DNA of 57,175 nucleotides from positions 1-57,175 of the forward strand of contig JAFLTU010000013.1 of the NCBI GenBank assembly GCA_022509125.1. The letters are read 5' to 3'. The stretch comes from Muribaculaceae bacterium. Lineage in GTDB: Bacteria; Bacteroidota; Bacteroidia; Bacteroidales; Muribaculaceae. Positions 8,813 to 17,640 of this stretch are shown one piece after another (within the stretch, counting starts at the first letter, position 1; each line of letters starts with the position of its first letter). The notes under the pieces were generated by a model. It was not told the origin of the DNA, searched no databases, and saw only the letters and a program-made list of their open reading frames with translations. The position numbers and the translations under genes were made by a program.

Positions 8813-9665
8813 CTAATGAGAGGTTTTTACGAGTTATTTTGCCATCAGCTCCCACTATAAAAATCGATGGAGAGAGACGGAGATCATAATGTTTTTTAGC
8901 ATCAATGGATTGACCGACAGTCCATCTTTTGTTATAGTTAGTAACCATATTGGCCCATCCGTCGATATCCTCCGGGATAATAAAGAGAATATTTATTTTA
9001 CCCTTTTGCAGGGCTTCTTCTATTGCATAATTGGAATCAATCTTTATTCTTGAAAGCCGCCAATCGGTGGCATCGGGATTCCCAAAGATCAGCATTGTGG
9101 GAGTTGACATTGGGAAATATTGTTTTGAGGCTCTGTCAGGATTCTCGAACCAAAACGTGGGAGCGACCTCGCCGGGAGCGCTCTCTCGCAAGGCTGCGGC
9201 CTGGTCGGCATAACGAACCTTTCTTTGGGGTGATATTTTTTTATTTTTCAGGATTGCATCAAGAAATTTAAGATATATAGCATCCGACCAGAATTCTGCT
9301 CTCGGGCCATAAAGGTTCTCTTCGGCCGCCTTCCCAAACTGGAGGAGCATCATGGGATTGCCACTTAAGTCTTTAATCAATTTGTCGACAGAATTTTCAA
9401 CCTCCTTTGCCCCCGCAAACTGGAAAGCCGTCACATAGACCTGAAAAGCCTCGTTTAGGGCATACTGGTCAATAGCCTCCTTAGATTTGAAATTAAATTT
9501 ATCCCAGAAAACTTTCACAAGATAATTGCATTTATCCTGAAGGGACTCCAACTCGTCGGGAGCAACGGGATATTCAAACAGGGGCTTGATTTCAATCACC
9601 TGTTGGGCCCGGACTCCAGACATAAACAAGAGGGTTAGAAAAAAAGTTATAAATAATTTTTTCAT
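8775..9665 (-). CDS. Exported DUF5106 / thioredoxin-fold protein without CXXC
   Basis: A 296-residue protein with a Sec signal peptide (MKKLFITFFLTLLFMSGVRAQ, cleavage after about residue 20). The DUF5106-like helical domain fills about 25-165 and a TlpA-like thioredoxin fold fills 180-296, with cis-proline segment RLSPSIFIV. The redox-motif position reads NPDATDWRLS, so the CXXC is absent. The only Cys is in DKCNYL, far from the active site. It probably works as a binding protein instead of a disulfide reductase. It overlaps the BadF/BadG gene by 1 base and the DoxX gene by 38. Confidence 0.8.
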   Translation of the reverse strand: MKKLFITFFLTLLFMSGVRAQQVIEIKPLFEYPVAPDELESLQDKCNYLVKVFWDKFNFKSKEAIDQYALNEAFQVYVTAFQFAGAKEVENSVDKLIKDLSGNPMMLLQFGKAAEENLYGPRAEFWSDAIYLKFLDAILKNKKISPQRKVRYADQAAALRESAPGEVAPTFWFENPDRASKQYFPMSTPTMLIFGNPDATDWRLSRIKIDSNYAIEEALQKGKINILFIIPEDIDGWANMVTNYNKRWTVGQSIDAKKHYDLRLSPSIFIVGADGKITRKNLSLDEAQEAILELAN

Positions 9666-10546
9666 CAGTTAGTGCTTTCCTGAGATATAAAATCACCAAA
9701 GTAATATAATTCTAACGAAGGCATAGGGTCTTTGAGTATAGAATTGACTTTAATCCCATGTTTTTCTGCAGAAATTTTTAAGATGTTTGAGAAATTTATA
9801 GCCACGGAGCCGAGAATTCTAACGTCTTTGCAGGCATCTGGTCCGTAAGGTATAACATTTCTGATAAAAAACTTATCAAATTCTTTTTCCACCAAAACCT
9901 TTACATCCGGATTTTCTATATGTTTTTTTAAAAAGGGAGCGAATGAGGCAATGAAGGGGGCCGGTTTCGATTCCTGATAAACTTTTTTAATGAGGAGGGA
10001 AAGAGGAAGATTGTAATCTTTTTGAAAATCTGCTAAAATAGAAGAGGGGAGGTTTCTTTTGAAAATATTATTAAGGAGAGCTTTCCCCAGAGCCACACCA
10101 CTCCCTTCGTCGCCCAGGATGAATCCGAGTGAGGGAATTTGATTAATTATCTTTCCTTGAGAGAAGAGACACGTGTTGGAACCCGTGCCAAGTATAGCTG
10201 CCACTCCGGAACCATCCCCAAAAAGAGCCAATGCTGCACCGACCATATCACTTTCCACTGAGACTTCCGAAGCCTGAAACGTGTCTTTTAGAAGCCCCTC
10301 CACAGCTTTATTTATTTCAGAATTTGCGCAACCGGCACCAAATAATTTAATTTCCTTCACAAGGGGAAATCCCAAATCCTCTTTTGCCTTAAGAATGGTG
10401 GCAAGCATTTGTTGCTCTGAAGAATGCAGTGGATTTAATCCGGGGGTTTCCACCCTAATTAAATTTTTTCCATCCAAGGGCAATAGTGACCATAGGGTCT
10501 TGGTTGACCCTGAATCTACGATCAGTCTTCCCTTTCCGGATTCCAT
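9665..10546 (-). CDS. BadF/BadG-type ATPase, N-acetylglucosamine kinase-like
   Basis: An ASKHA-fold kinase of 293 residues. It has the phosphate-1 loop VDSGSTKTLW near the N-terminus, GTGSNTCLF in the middle and the adenosine motif GDEGSGVALGKALL. This family includes N-acetylglucosamine and related sugar kinases. The substrate is not settled by the sequence; an amino-sugar salvage role is the best guess. It is the first gene of the long minus-strand run down to truA and has its own upstream promoter candidate. Confidence 0.85.
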   Translation of the reverse strand: MESGKGRLIVDSGSTKTLWSLLPLDGKNLIRVETPGLNPLHSSEQQMLATILKAKEDLGFPLVKEIKLFGAGCANSEINKAVEGLLKDTFQASEVSVESDMVGAALALFGDGSGVAAILGTGSNTCLFSQGKIINQIPSLGFILGDEGSGVALGKALLNNIFKRNLPSSILADFQKDYNLPLSLLIKKVYQESKPAPFIASFAPFLKKHIENPDVKVLVEKEFDKFFIRNVIPYGPDACKDVRILGSVAINFSNILKISAEKHGIKVNSILKDPMPSLELYYFGDFISQESTN

Positions 10547-10574
10547 TAAATAAATAACTCTTAGAATTAAAAAG

Positions 10575-10605
10575 TAAATTTAGCGATTTTTTGCAATATA
10601 GCCAA
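10575..10605 (-). promoter_or_regulatory. Candidate promoter for the minus-strand BadF-mnmA-truA run
   Basis: On the minus strand, TTG (10603-10605) is followed after 20 bases by TAAATTTA (10575-10582). This matches the Bacteroidetes TAnnTTTG box except for the last base. It lies 29 bases upstream of the BadF/BadG start. Confidence 0.4.
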
Positions 10606-10666
10606 CAAAAACGAGGATTGGGAAAGTGAAGGAGTAACAACATGGAAGGATAAGGGGAAATATCAT

Positions 10667-10674
10667 TAACTTTG
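10667..10674 (+). promoter_or_regulatory. Bacteroidetes -7 box upstream of the DEAD-box helicase
   Basis: TAACTTTG matches TAnnTTTG exactly and lies 23 bases before the helicase ATG. No clear TTG is at the expected -33 distance, so support comes from the -7 element only. Confidence 0.45.
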
Positions 10675-10697
10675 CACTTTAAAGAACGAAACAAGAG

Positions 10698-12026
10698 ATG
10701 AAATTTGAGGATATATTGAGTAATGATGATTTGCTTGACGCGGTTTATGATATGCATTTCGATGCCTGCACCCCGATTCAGGAAAAAGCGATCCCACCGG
10801 CTCTCGAAGGGAAGGATATCTTAGCAGTGGCACAGACGGGGACAGGAAAAACAGCCGCCTATCTATTGCCTGTCATAGAACGCCTAATCAACGACAATTA
10901 TCCTCAAGATCGGGTGAATTGCGTAGTGATGGCTCCCACACGAGAGCTTGCCCAACAAATTGACCGTCAATTGCAAGGATTTTCATATTACCTGCCCGTT
11001 TCATCAATGGCTATTTATGGTGGCACCGATGGGGCAACTTACGACCAACAACGGAAGGGACTTAAAAGTGGGGCCGACATCGTCATAGCCACTCCGGGGA
11101 GATTGCTCACTCATCTCAACATGGGTTACGTGGACCTGTCGGAGGTGTCGTTTTTTATTCTTGACGAGGCCGACCGGATGCTCGACATGGGGTTTCTTGA
11201 TGACATAATGAAGATAATCAGCCATCTTCCCAAAGATAGGCAGACAATGCTTTTTTCTGCCACCATGCCTGATAATATAAAGAAACTTGCGGAGAATGTT
11301 TTGAGTGATCCGGTTGATATCCGTCTTGCTGTGTCAAAACCTGCCGACAAAATAAAACAGGAGGCTTATGTGGTGTTTGAAAATCAAAAGATAGACCTGT
11401 TGCAGGAATTATTTCGTCAAAGTCCACCGGAGAAGGTTATTGTTTTTTCAGGCTCAAAAGCCAAGGTAAAGGATCTCTATAAATCACTCAGAAATCAGAA
11501 ATATAAAGTGGCGGAGATGCATTCAGACCTGGAACAGAAGGAACGAGATGAAGTGATGTATGCCTTTAAGGCAGGTAAGGTCAACGTGATAGTGGCCACG
11601 GATATACTTTCGAGGGGTATTGACATCGACAATATAGAGACGGTTGTGAATTACGACGTTCCTCACGATGGAGAGGACTATGTTCATCGCATCGGCCGGA
11701 CAGCAAGGGCCGACAAAACCGGCACCGGCATCACTTTTATAAGCGACAAGGAAATAGGGAAATTCAAAAGAATAGAAAGGCTACTGGGAAAAGAAGTTGA
11801 GAAAATGGAACTCCCGGAGGGTTTTGAGAAAGGCCCTGAATATGTTTTGCCTAAAAATGGTCGTAAAGGTAGAAACCGAGGCTTTAATGACTCCAAAAGG
11901 GGAAAAGGATTAAAAGGGGGTCTAAAAGAAAATAAAGAAGGGAAAAAAGAAAATAAAAGGGGGAAAAAAGAGAAGGTGAAGAAAGATTTTAAGAGAGATA
12001 AAGGAGCAGGTGGAGTTAAAGATTAA
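10698..12026 (+). CDS. DEAD-box RNA helicase (RhlE-like)
   Basis: An ATP-dependent RNA helicase of 442 residues with all core motifs: Q motif (CTPIQEKAIP), Walker A (AQTGTGKT), PTRELAQQI, DEADRMLDMGF, SAT, and HRIGRTAR near residue 333. The last 60 or so residues are a Lys/Gly/Arg-rich disordered tail, common in RhlE-type proteins for RNA binding. It likely acts in ribosome assembly or mRNA turnover, often at low temperature. It overlaps the convergent BASS transporter gene by 11 bases at the 3' end. Confidence 0.95.
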   Translation: MKFEDILSNDDLLDAVYDMHFDACTPIQEKAIPPALEGKDILAVAQTGTGKTAAYLLPVIERLINDNYPQDRVNCVVMAPTRELAQQIDRQLQGFSYYLPVSSMAIYGGTDGATYDQQRKGLKSGADIVIATPGRLLTHLNMGYVDLSEVSFFILDEADRMLDMGFLDDIMKIISHLPKDRQTMLFSATMPDNIKKLAENVLSDPVDIRLAVSKPADKIKQEAYVVFENQKIDLLQELFRQSPPEKVIVFSGSKAKVKDLYKSLRNQKYKVAEMHSDLEQKERDEVMYAFKAGKVNVIVATDILSRGIDIDNIETVVNYDVPHDGEDYVHRIGRTARADKTGTGITFISDKEIGKFKRIERLLGKEVEKMELPEGFEKGPEYVLPKNGRKGRNRGFNDSKRGKGLKGGLKENKEGKKENKRGKKEKVKKDFKRDKGAGGVKD

Positions 12027-12963
12027 GAGCCGTTTTTTTGATAATATCGGGAGATGAGGCTTTGGCCTGGTGGCGCATAAGTTGCCAGGAGTTGACGATA
12101 TTCTGCCAAGCCACATAAGCTGCGGGTGCTATTGATGCCATTGGATTGAGATAGGCGAGGGCAAGCCACACGGCTAGCACGGTGTTTTTCTGTCCAAGCG
12201 ACTGTCCTCCTGCAACAGAGTCACCGAATCTGCGGCCGATTCTTCTTCCAAGTTTAAACTGAATGAGACAGGCTGCAAGGGCTCCTAAGGCAAGCATTAT
12301 CATAGTGATTGTGGTCTCCGGAGTCCAGTTTTGAATAGCGAAGCTTGTGCATCCTCCCACCACAATCAAGAGCGACAAACACCAACAATAGAAAGAGACC
12401 TGTTGCTTTTCCACCACAGCAGAATGCAGCCTGGGCGCAAACTTTCTTAAAGCCATTGCAAGAACCAGAGGTAGTAGTATAAGAGGGAAAACCTGCTTTA
12501 GAATCAAGAAAAAAGACTCAGAAAATGTAATTTCAGAGTGATCTCCAATAGCGGCGAGCACAATAGGTCCCAATAGAGCAATCATTGCGTTGCTCATAAG
12601 ACTGAAGGTTGCCACTTTAGAAATGCTACCTCCGAGCATGGAAGTGATCACCGGGGCTGCTGTAGCCGTAGATATAAAGAAACATATAAAGACCCCTTCA
12701 GCAAGAGTGCGGTTCCAAAAAAATATGGAAAGATAAGCTGCCGCCGCCATAAGAATCTGCACTCCGAGAAGTATGAGCTCGAATTTTGTAGGCTTGAAAT
12801 CATGGGGGGTCAACTTGCAATAGGTGATAAAAAGCATTATGAAGATCAGGTATGGCGAAAGGAAGGTGATATATTCCATCCATGGGTAGAATATAGCGCC
12901 AACGACCATTGCAATCGGCATCATCAAGGATTTGAAGTTTGACCTTCTGATTGCGAACTTCAT
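12016..12963 (-). CDS. Bile acid:sodium symporter (BASS) family transporter
   Basis: A polytopic membrane protein of 315 residues with about 9-10 hydrophobic segments and the BASS/SBF motif region GGQSLGQKNTVLAVWLALA near residue 250. The family carries organic acids, bile acids or other solutes with sodium; the solute is unknown here. It overlaps mtnN by 4 bases (ATGA junction), so the two are co-translated. A link to methylthioadenosine salvage or to export of a product is possible but is only an inference from position. Confidence 0.85.
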   Translation of the reverse strand: MKFAIRRSNFKSLMMPIAMVVGAIFYPWMEYITFLSPYLIFIMLFITYCKLTPHDFKPTKFELILLGVQILMAAAAYLSIFFWNRTLAEGVFICFFISTATAAPVITSMLGGSISKVATFSLMSNAMIALLGPIVLAAIGDHSEITFSESFFLILKQVFPLILLPLVLAMALRKFAPRLHSAVVEKQQVSFYCWCLSLLIVVGGCTSFAIQNWTPETTITMIMLALGALAACLIQFKLGRRIGRRFGDSVAGGQSLGQKNTVLAVWLALAYLNPMASIAPAAYVAWQNIVNSWQLMRHQAKASSPDIIKKTALNL

Positions 12964-13628
12964 TTCAAATGTGACAAGATAGAATTAAGGACAAGAAATG
13001 TTTTTTCAGGGGCTTTTTCCCAGAAGTCTTTATATTGAGATATGTTTTCTCCATCCCCCGGAGTATCGCTGACAACTCTGACAATAGCGAAAGGGGTTTC
13101 TAACATTAAGCAGGTTTGAGCGATAGCAGCCGATTCCATATCTACAGCTTTTACCTCGGGAAATTTCGATTTTATGAACTGTATTTCTTCGGAGGTGGAT
13201 ATGAATTTGTCGCCCGTGCATATTAACCCTGTGGAAAGATTAAGAGCAGCTGCTATATCCAAGACTTTTTGAGATGGTTTCATGAGTAAAGGCAACCCGT
13301 CAGCTTGTCCATATTCTGTTCCGGGACCACACCACACGTCATGGTAGGCCAGAGCATCTGCCACTATGACAGAACCAATGGGGCAACCTGCCCCCCCAGC
13401 CACTCCTGAATTAATCACTAAGTCCGGTTTGATAAAATGTAAAAGATTTAGAGTTCGGAGCGCTGAATTGACCTTCCCTATACCACATTTTGTGAGGATA
13501 ATTTCATGGTTTAGCGAATTGCCCTTCCAAAAACTGATGTCCTCGTATTCATGTTTTTGTGGATTTTCAAGAAGATTTATCAGGAGGTCGAGCTCCTTAT
13601 CCATTGCAGCTAAAATCAATATTTTCAT
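12960..13628 (-). CDS. mtnN: 5'-methylthioadenosine/S-adenosylhomocysteine nucleosidase-like (MtnN)
   Basis: Removes adenine from methylthioadenosine or S-adenosylhomocysteine, by-products of polyamine synthesis and methylation. The 222 residues carry the PNP/UDP fold signatures: NSGVAGGAG, VDMESAAIAQ (ribose-binding Glu) and the catalytic Asp in SDTPGDG. The family also includes futalosine hydrolase, which is similar in size, so the exact nucleoside is not fully certain. It sits 63 bases after dus and overlaps the BASS transporter. Confidence 0.85.
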   Translation of the reverse strand: MKILILAAMDKELDLLINLLENPQKHEYEDISFWKGNSLNHEIILTKCGIGKVNSALRTLNLLHFIKPDLVINSGVAGGAGCPIGSVIVADALAYHDVWCGPGTEYGQADGLPLLMKPSQKVLDIAAALNLSTGLICTGDKFISTSEEIQFIKSKFPEVKAVDMESAAIAQTCLMLETPFAIVRVVSDTPGDGENISQYKDFWEKAPEKTFLVLNSILSHLK

Positions 13629-13691
13629 GACAAATTCATTTGTCGATTAGAACCTTTTTTTACAGTTATAACAAACCGAGAAACCCCTATA

Positions 13692-14615
13692 TTATATCAT
13701 AGCGACAGCGGTCTGATATTTTGAAATATTGGAAGCTTTTTTTATAGCTTTCCAAGCCTTGCGTCCGATTTCCTCTTCAGCATATTCCCAGAAGGGTTGT
13801 ATTTTGGAGATAATCTGTGAATCTCCGCAAAGAATTGAAGAATAATGGTTGAAGAGAAGCCTATGGAATTCGAGCATTTTGTCAATGCGTTTCTCGCGAC
13901 TCCATTCTTGACCCTCCCGCCATTCGTTGAAGAGAGATGGACGCCCCAGGATGCCCCTTGCGGCCATTAGGCCTGAAATTTGAGGGAATTTTTCAGAAAT
14001 TGCAGTTAAGTCAGAAGGATATTTTAAGTCGCCGTTATAGACAACGGGGTTTTTGCTCTCTTGAAGAAACTCTCCGAAAGCCTCGAGATTAACTTCTCCT
14101 CCATATTGCTGCTTAGCTACTCGAGGGTGGAGGGTCAAGTGGGAGAGTTTCACTTCATTGAGATATGGTAGAAGTGTTTTCCACTCATCCGGATTAACCA
14201 TCCCAAGCCTCATTTTTACAGAGAAGGTTATTTCCGGATTAGATTCTATTGTCTTGACAAGATGGTGGGCTAAATCTGTGTTGAGGATGGTAGCGGCGCC
14301 TCGCCCGTGGCCCGTTTGAAGAGGGAATGGACAACCCATGTTGAGGTCGATTTCTTTTTCTCCATTCTCCTTCATCTTATTAACCAATTCATCCAATTCT
14401 ATAGCTTCCCGGAAGATTATCTGGGGAATAAGATGAGTGTTTTTGTTTAATTCAGAGTTGAGGTCTTTAAGATCGCGGGGCCGCAGGTCGTTTTTTTCAA
14501 GCCGAATGAAAGGGGTGAAATAAATCTGTTCGCCTCCATAGACAAGGGAATGGAAATGGCGGTAGGCAGCGTCTGTGTGGCCTTGCACAGGTGCAAAATA
14601 TAAATTAAAAATCAT
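13692..14615 (-). CDS. tRNA-dihydrouridine synthase
   Basis: An FMN-dependent TIM-barrel enzyme that reduces uridines in the tRNA D-loop. The 307 residues show the N-terminal APVQGHTDAAYR, the signature DLNMGCPFP with the catalytic Cys, GRGAATIL, and VKMRLG. The C-terminal helical domain is typical of DusC/DusB-like members. It begins 5 bases after the DMT gene stop, so the two are probably one transcript. The Dus subclass cannot be fixed by eye. Confidence 0.92.
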   Translation of the reverse strand: MIFNLYFAPVQGHTDAAYRHFHSLVYGGEQIYFTPFIRLEKNDLRPRDLKDLNSELNKNTHLIPQIIFREAIELDELVNKMKENGEKEIDLNMGCPFPLQTGHGRGAATILNTDLAHHLVKTIESNPEITFSVKMRLGMVNPDEWKTLLPYLNEVKLSHLTLHPRVAKQQYGGEVNLEAFGEFLQESKNPVVYNGDLKYPSDLTAISEKFPQISGLMAARGILGRPSLFNEWREGQEWSREKRIDKMLEFHRLLFNHYSSILCGDSQIISKIQPFWEYAEEEIGRKAWKAIKKASNISKYQTAVAMI

Positions 14616-14620
14616 GTGTC

Positions 14621-14998
14621 TTAATTTTTAGGGAGAAAAGTGAAACAGACAGCTCCAATAAGGCAAAGGAAAGCCGCCACATGGTTCCAATGAAGTTTTT
14701 CTCCTGAAAAAAGAAACATTGCAACGATTGTGAAGACCGTTAAAGTTATCACCTCCTGGATTATTTTTAATTGGAAAAGAGAAAATGGACCTCCATTTTC
14801 CTGAAAACCCATGCGATTAGCCGGCACCTGAAAACTATATTCAAAAAGAGCGACACCCCAAGAGACGAGGATAACCAGATAAAGTGGCCAACCTTTAGAG
14901 ATGCCAGTGCTTTGCAACTTTAGATGGCCATACCATGCAAACGTCATGAAAACATTTGAAATGATAAGGAGCAGGATAGTCACTAAATAACCCTTCAT
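14621..14998 (-). CDS. DMT-superfamily membrane protein (DUF486)
   Basis: A 125-residue protein with four predicted membrane helices and motifs YGHLKLQ, YSFQVPANR and FTLKIIQEV-like sequence typical of DUF486. This is a small half-size drug/metabolite transporter relative of unknown substrate. It is first in a minus-strand group with dus, mtnN and the BASS transporter. The 86-base divergent gap to ruvX holds A/T-rich promoter sequence. Confidence 0.88.
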   Translation of the reverse strand: MKGYLVTILLLIISNVFMTFAWYGHLKLQSTGISKGWPLYLVILVSWGVALFEYSFQVPANRMGFQENGGPFSLFQLKIIQEVITLTVFTIVAMFLFSGEKLHWNHVAAFLCLIGAVCFTFLPKN

Positions 14999-15059
14999 GT
15001 CTGAAGAAAGTATAATTGGTAGAATAACAAATAGTATGCAAAATTAGTGAAAAAATGGT

Positions 15060-15067
15060 TAAATTTG
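15060..15067 (+). promoter_or_regulatory. Bacteroidetes -7 box upstream of ruvX
   Basis: TAAATTTG matches the TAnnTTTG consensus and ends 17 bases before the ruvX ATG at 15085. No clear -33 element is visible. Confidence 0.45.
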
Positions 15068-15084
15068 GGGAAAAATAATAAGAT

Positions 15085-15531
15085 ATGGGAAGATTGATGG
15101 CCATAGACTACGGAAGGAAACGTTGCGGAGTGGCAGTGACAGATCCGTTGAGGATATGTGCCAACGGTTTGCCGACTGTGAGGAGTTGCGACTTGATGGA
15201 ATTCATCAAAGAATACACGGCAAAAGAATCGGTGGATGCTTTCGTGGTTGGAGAGCCAAAGGATCTTCAAGGACATCCAAGCGAGAGTATGAGATACATA
15301 ACTCCATTTGTGACCCGCTTAAAAAAGGAATTTCCCGACAAGGAGGTTATTATGTTTGATGAGAGGTTCACTTCTGCAATAGCCCATCAAGCGATGATCG
15401 ACGGAGGGTTTAAAAAGAAAGACCGGCAGGAAAAGGGAAGGGCCGACGAGATGGCCGCTGTTTTGATTCTAACCTCTTACTTGGAAAGTAGGCAGAATTC
15501 TTTAAATTTGCAAACAAGAAATAATTGCTGA
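15085..15531 (+). CDS. ruvX: Holliday-junction resolvase-like / pre-16S rRNA nuclease YqgF (RuvX)
   Basis: A 148-residue RNase H-fold nuclease. Catalytic acids are visible in MAIDYGRKRCGVAVTD, VVGEPK and FDERFTS. In E. coli YqgF completes 16S rRNA 5' maturation. ATG at 15085 gives a four-residue leader (MGRL); ATG at 15097 is also possible. It overlaps or abuts yicC downstream and starts a plus-strand housekeeping run. Confidence 0.93.
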   Translation: MGRLMAIDYGRKRCGVAVTDPLRICANGLPTVRSCDLMEFIKEYTAKESVDAFVVGEPKDLQGHPSESMRYITPFVTRLKKEFPDKEVIMFDERFTSAIAHQAMIDGGFKKKDRQEKGRADEMAAVLILTSYLESRQNSLNLQTRNNC

Positions 15532-15539
15532 AAAGAGAT

Positions 15540-16427
15540 ATGATAGCCTCGATGACGGGATATGGCAAGGCCAGCTATACCAACTCAAATATAAAGATAA
15601 GTGTTGACATAAAATCTATCAATAGCAAGCAGCTGGATCTAATGTTAAGGCTGCCCTCTGTTTTCAGGGAACAGGAAACCTATCTTCGCAATAAGCTTTC
15701 ACCGCTTCTTGAACGAGGGAAAGTGGAGATTACAGTGAATTATGAAGACTTGGCGGGACAACTGCCTGTGAAACTCAACACAGAAATATTGAAGACATAT
15801 AAAACCGAACTCGAGGAACTTTCCAAGACACTTGATTTACCGCTGCCAACAGATTTGTTGCCTATACTACTTCGACTTCCTGAGGCTATGAAATCGGAGA
15901 CCTATCAGGCCGATGAAAGTGAAAAAAACATTTTGTTTCAAGTGGCTGAATCGGCTGCTGAAGAGTTAATGGATTCAAGAATTCAAGAGGGGAGAGGACT
16001 TTACGATTTTTTCTTCGAGAAGATTTCCAGAATAAGGCAATATCTGGAAATGACAGAAAAATATGAGACGGGACGTGTCTCAAAAATCAGGGAGAAACTA
16101 GAGACGCAATTGAGCCGACTCCAGGGTGTGGAGATCGACCGGGGTCGTCTTGAACAGGAACTCATATTTTATATAGAGAAACTCGACGTCACAGAAGAGA
16201 AACAACGTCTTTCAAGCCATCTTGACTATTTTGCAGAGACACTCGGTGAACCCGACGAGACCAATGTGGGAGGCAAAGGGAAAAAACTTGGATTCATCAG
16301 TCAGGAAATAGGGAGAGAAATAAATACGCTGGGCTCGAAGTCAAACGATGCCGATATGCAGAAAATAGTTGTGATGATGAAAGACGAGTTAGAACAGATA
16401 AAGGAGCAAGTTCTCAACGTCTTGTAA
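15540..16427 (+). CDS. yicC: YicC-family endoribonuclease
   Basis: The family start MIASMTGYGKASY begins at ATG 15540. I preferred this to a TTG at 15525 that would add five residues, because YicC proteins begin just before the SMTGYG signature. Residues 1-155 are the YicC N-terminal domain. The C-terminal DUF1732 ends with GGKGKKLGFISQEIGREINTLGSKS and DELEQIKEQVLNV, both hallmarks. Family members act as endoribonucleases that help degrade RNA. The 295-residue length is normal. It lies 28 bases before gmk. Confidence 0.93.
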   Translation: MIASMTGYGKASYTNSNIKISVDIKSINSKQLDLMLRLPSVFREQETYLRNKLSPLLERGKVEITVNYEDLAGQLPVKLNTEILKTYKTELEELSKTLDLPLPTDLLPILLRLPEAMKSETYQADESEKNILFQVAESAAEELMDSRIQEGRGLYDFFFEKISRIRQYLEMTEKYETGRVSKIREKLETQLSRLQGVEIDRGRLEQELIFYIEKLDVTEEKQRLSSHLDYFAETLGEPDETNVGGKGKKLGFISQEIGREINTLGSKSNDADMQKIVVMMKDELEQIKEQVLNVL

Positions 16428-16455
16428 AGAATCAAAATTTGAGTAGATAAAGGCC

Positions 16456-17040
16456 ATGGAAAACAAAGAGAGGAAGGGAAAAATCATAGTTCTTTCGGCC
16501 CCTTCGGGGAGTGGGAAATCAACTATCATAAAGGAGTTGATGGAAAATCCGGAATTAAAGCTTGATTTCTCTATATCGGCGACGAGCCGGCCTCCAAGAG
16601 GCACGGAAAAACATGGCAAAGAATATTTTTTCCTTACTGAGGAGGAGTTTAAAAGAAACGTTGAGGAGGGGAAATTTGTGGAATGGGAGGAAGTGTATAG
16701 CGGGGTCTGTTATGGCACTCTTACGAGTGAAGTTGATCGCATTACGAATTCCGGCCATAATTTGATAATGGATGTCGACGTTAAGGGGGGGCTGAATATA
16801 AAGAGACGTTACGGGGAAGAGGTCCTGACTATTTTTATAATGCCTCCCGATAAGGTGGCTTTGGAGGAAAGATTGAGAAACCGGGGAACAGATTCCGAGG
16901 AGACAATTTTGAAGCGGCTTCAGAAATCGGAATATGAGATGAGTTTTTCAAATCAATTTGATGTGATAGTAGTCAACGACAAATTGGCGACGGCTGTAGA
17001 AGAGACGGAGTCAAAAATCAAAGAATTCATAGACCGTTAG
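16456..17040 (+). CDS. gmk: Guanylate kinase
   Basis: Phosphorylates GMP to GDP. The P-loop APSGSGKST is at 15-23, and the GMP-binding region has SATSRPPRGTEKHGKEY. The lid carries RNRGTDSEETI. The 194-residue size is normal. nadD starts 1 base after its stop, so the two are co-transcribed and probably coupled. Confidence 0.96.
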   Translation: MENKERKGKIIVLSAPSGSGKSTIIKELMENPELKLDFSISATSRPPRGTEKHGKEYFFLTEEEFKRNVEEGKFVEWEEVYSGVCYGTLTSEVDRITNSGHNLIMDVDVKGGLNIKRRYGEEVLTIFIMPPDKVALEERLRNRGTDSEETILKRLQKSEYEMSFSNQFDVIVVNDKLATAVEETESKIKEFIDR

Positions 17041-17041
17041 G

Positions 17042-17617
17042 ATGAGCGTAGTGGGCATTTACGGGGGCAGTTTCGACCCTATCCACACGGGTCACGCCAT
17101 GGTGGCTAATTTTGTTGCCCAATGCAATATCGTTGATGAGGTTTGGTTGATGGTCAGTAGGCGAAATCCGTTGAAAAATCACTCTACTTTGGCATCAGAT
17201 GAAGACAGATTGCAAATGGCACGTTTGGTGGCTAAAGGCTGTAGGAATGTTGAAGTCAGTGATATCGAAATGACCTTACCGACTCCTTCCTATACAATTA
17301 ACTCACTTGAGGCTTTGAAGCGCCTTTATCCGGACCACCAGTTTAAAATCATTATAGGGAGCGATTCCTTGGAAAATTTTGATAAATGGAAAGAGGCTTC
17401 CCGGATTTTAAAAGAATTTGGAGTGATAGTTTATCCTCGGCCCGGTTTTCCTCTGCCTGAAAGAGAACCTGAAGGCATGACCTTTCTTACCGGAGCCCCC
17501 GAATATGGGATATCTTCTTCTTTAGTGAGAGAATATATTGCTTCGGGATGGAACATAAACTATTTTGTGCCTCCATTTGTTTCTGATTTTATAAAAGCAA
17601 AAAAGCTTTATCAATGA
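17042..17617 (+). CDS. nadD: Nicotinate-nucleotide adenylyltransferase NadD
   Basis: Adenylates nicotinate mononucleotide in NAD synthesis. The 191 residues open with IYGGSFDPIHTGHA, the (H/T)xGH nucleotidyltransferase motif, and end with ISSSLVREYIASG, the ISSTxxR motif. ATG at 17042 follows the gmk stop by one base. Confidence 0.95.
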   Translation: MSVVGIYGGSFDPIHTGHAMVANFVAQCNIVDEVWLMVSRRNPLKNHSTLASDEDRLQMARLVAKGCRNVEVSDIEMTLPTPSYTINSLEALKRLYPDHQFKIIIGSDSLENFDKWKEASRILKEFGVIVYPRPGFPLPEREPEGMTFLTGAPEYGISSSLVREYIASGWNINYFVPPFVSDFIKAKKLYQ

Positions 17618-17640
17618 GTATCAGATAAAAAATAAGGGCA

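Noticed and set aside
9023..9271. Plus-strand open frames opposite the DUF5106 gene
   Set aside because: No motifs, and the region is explained by the minus-strand gene.
15525..15539. TTG start for yicC
   Set aside because: ATG at 15540 fits the conserved start of the family, directly before SMTGYG.
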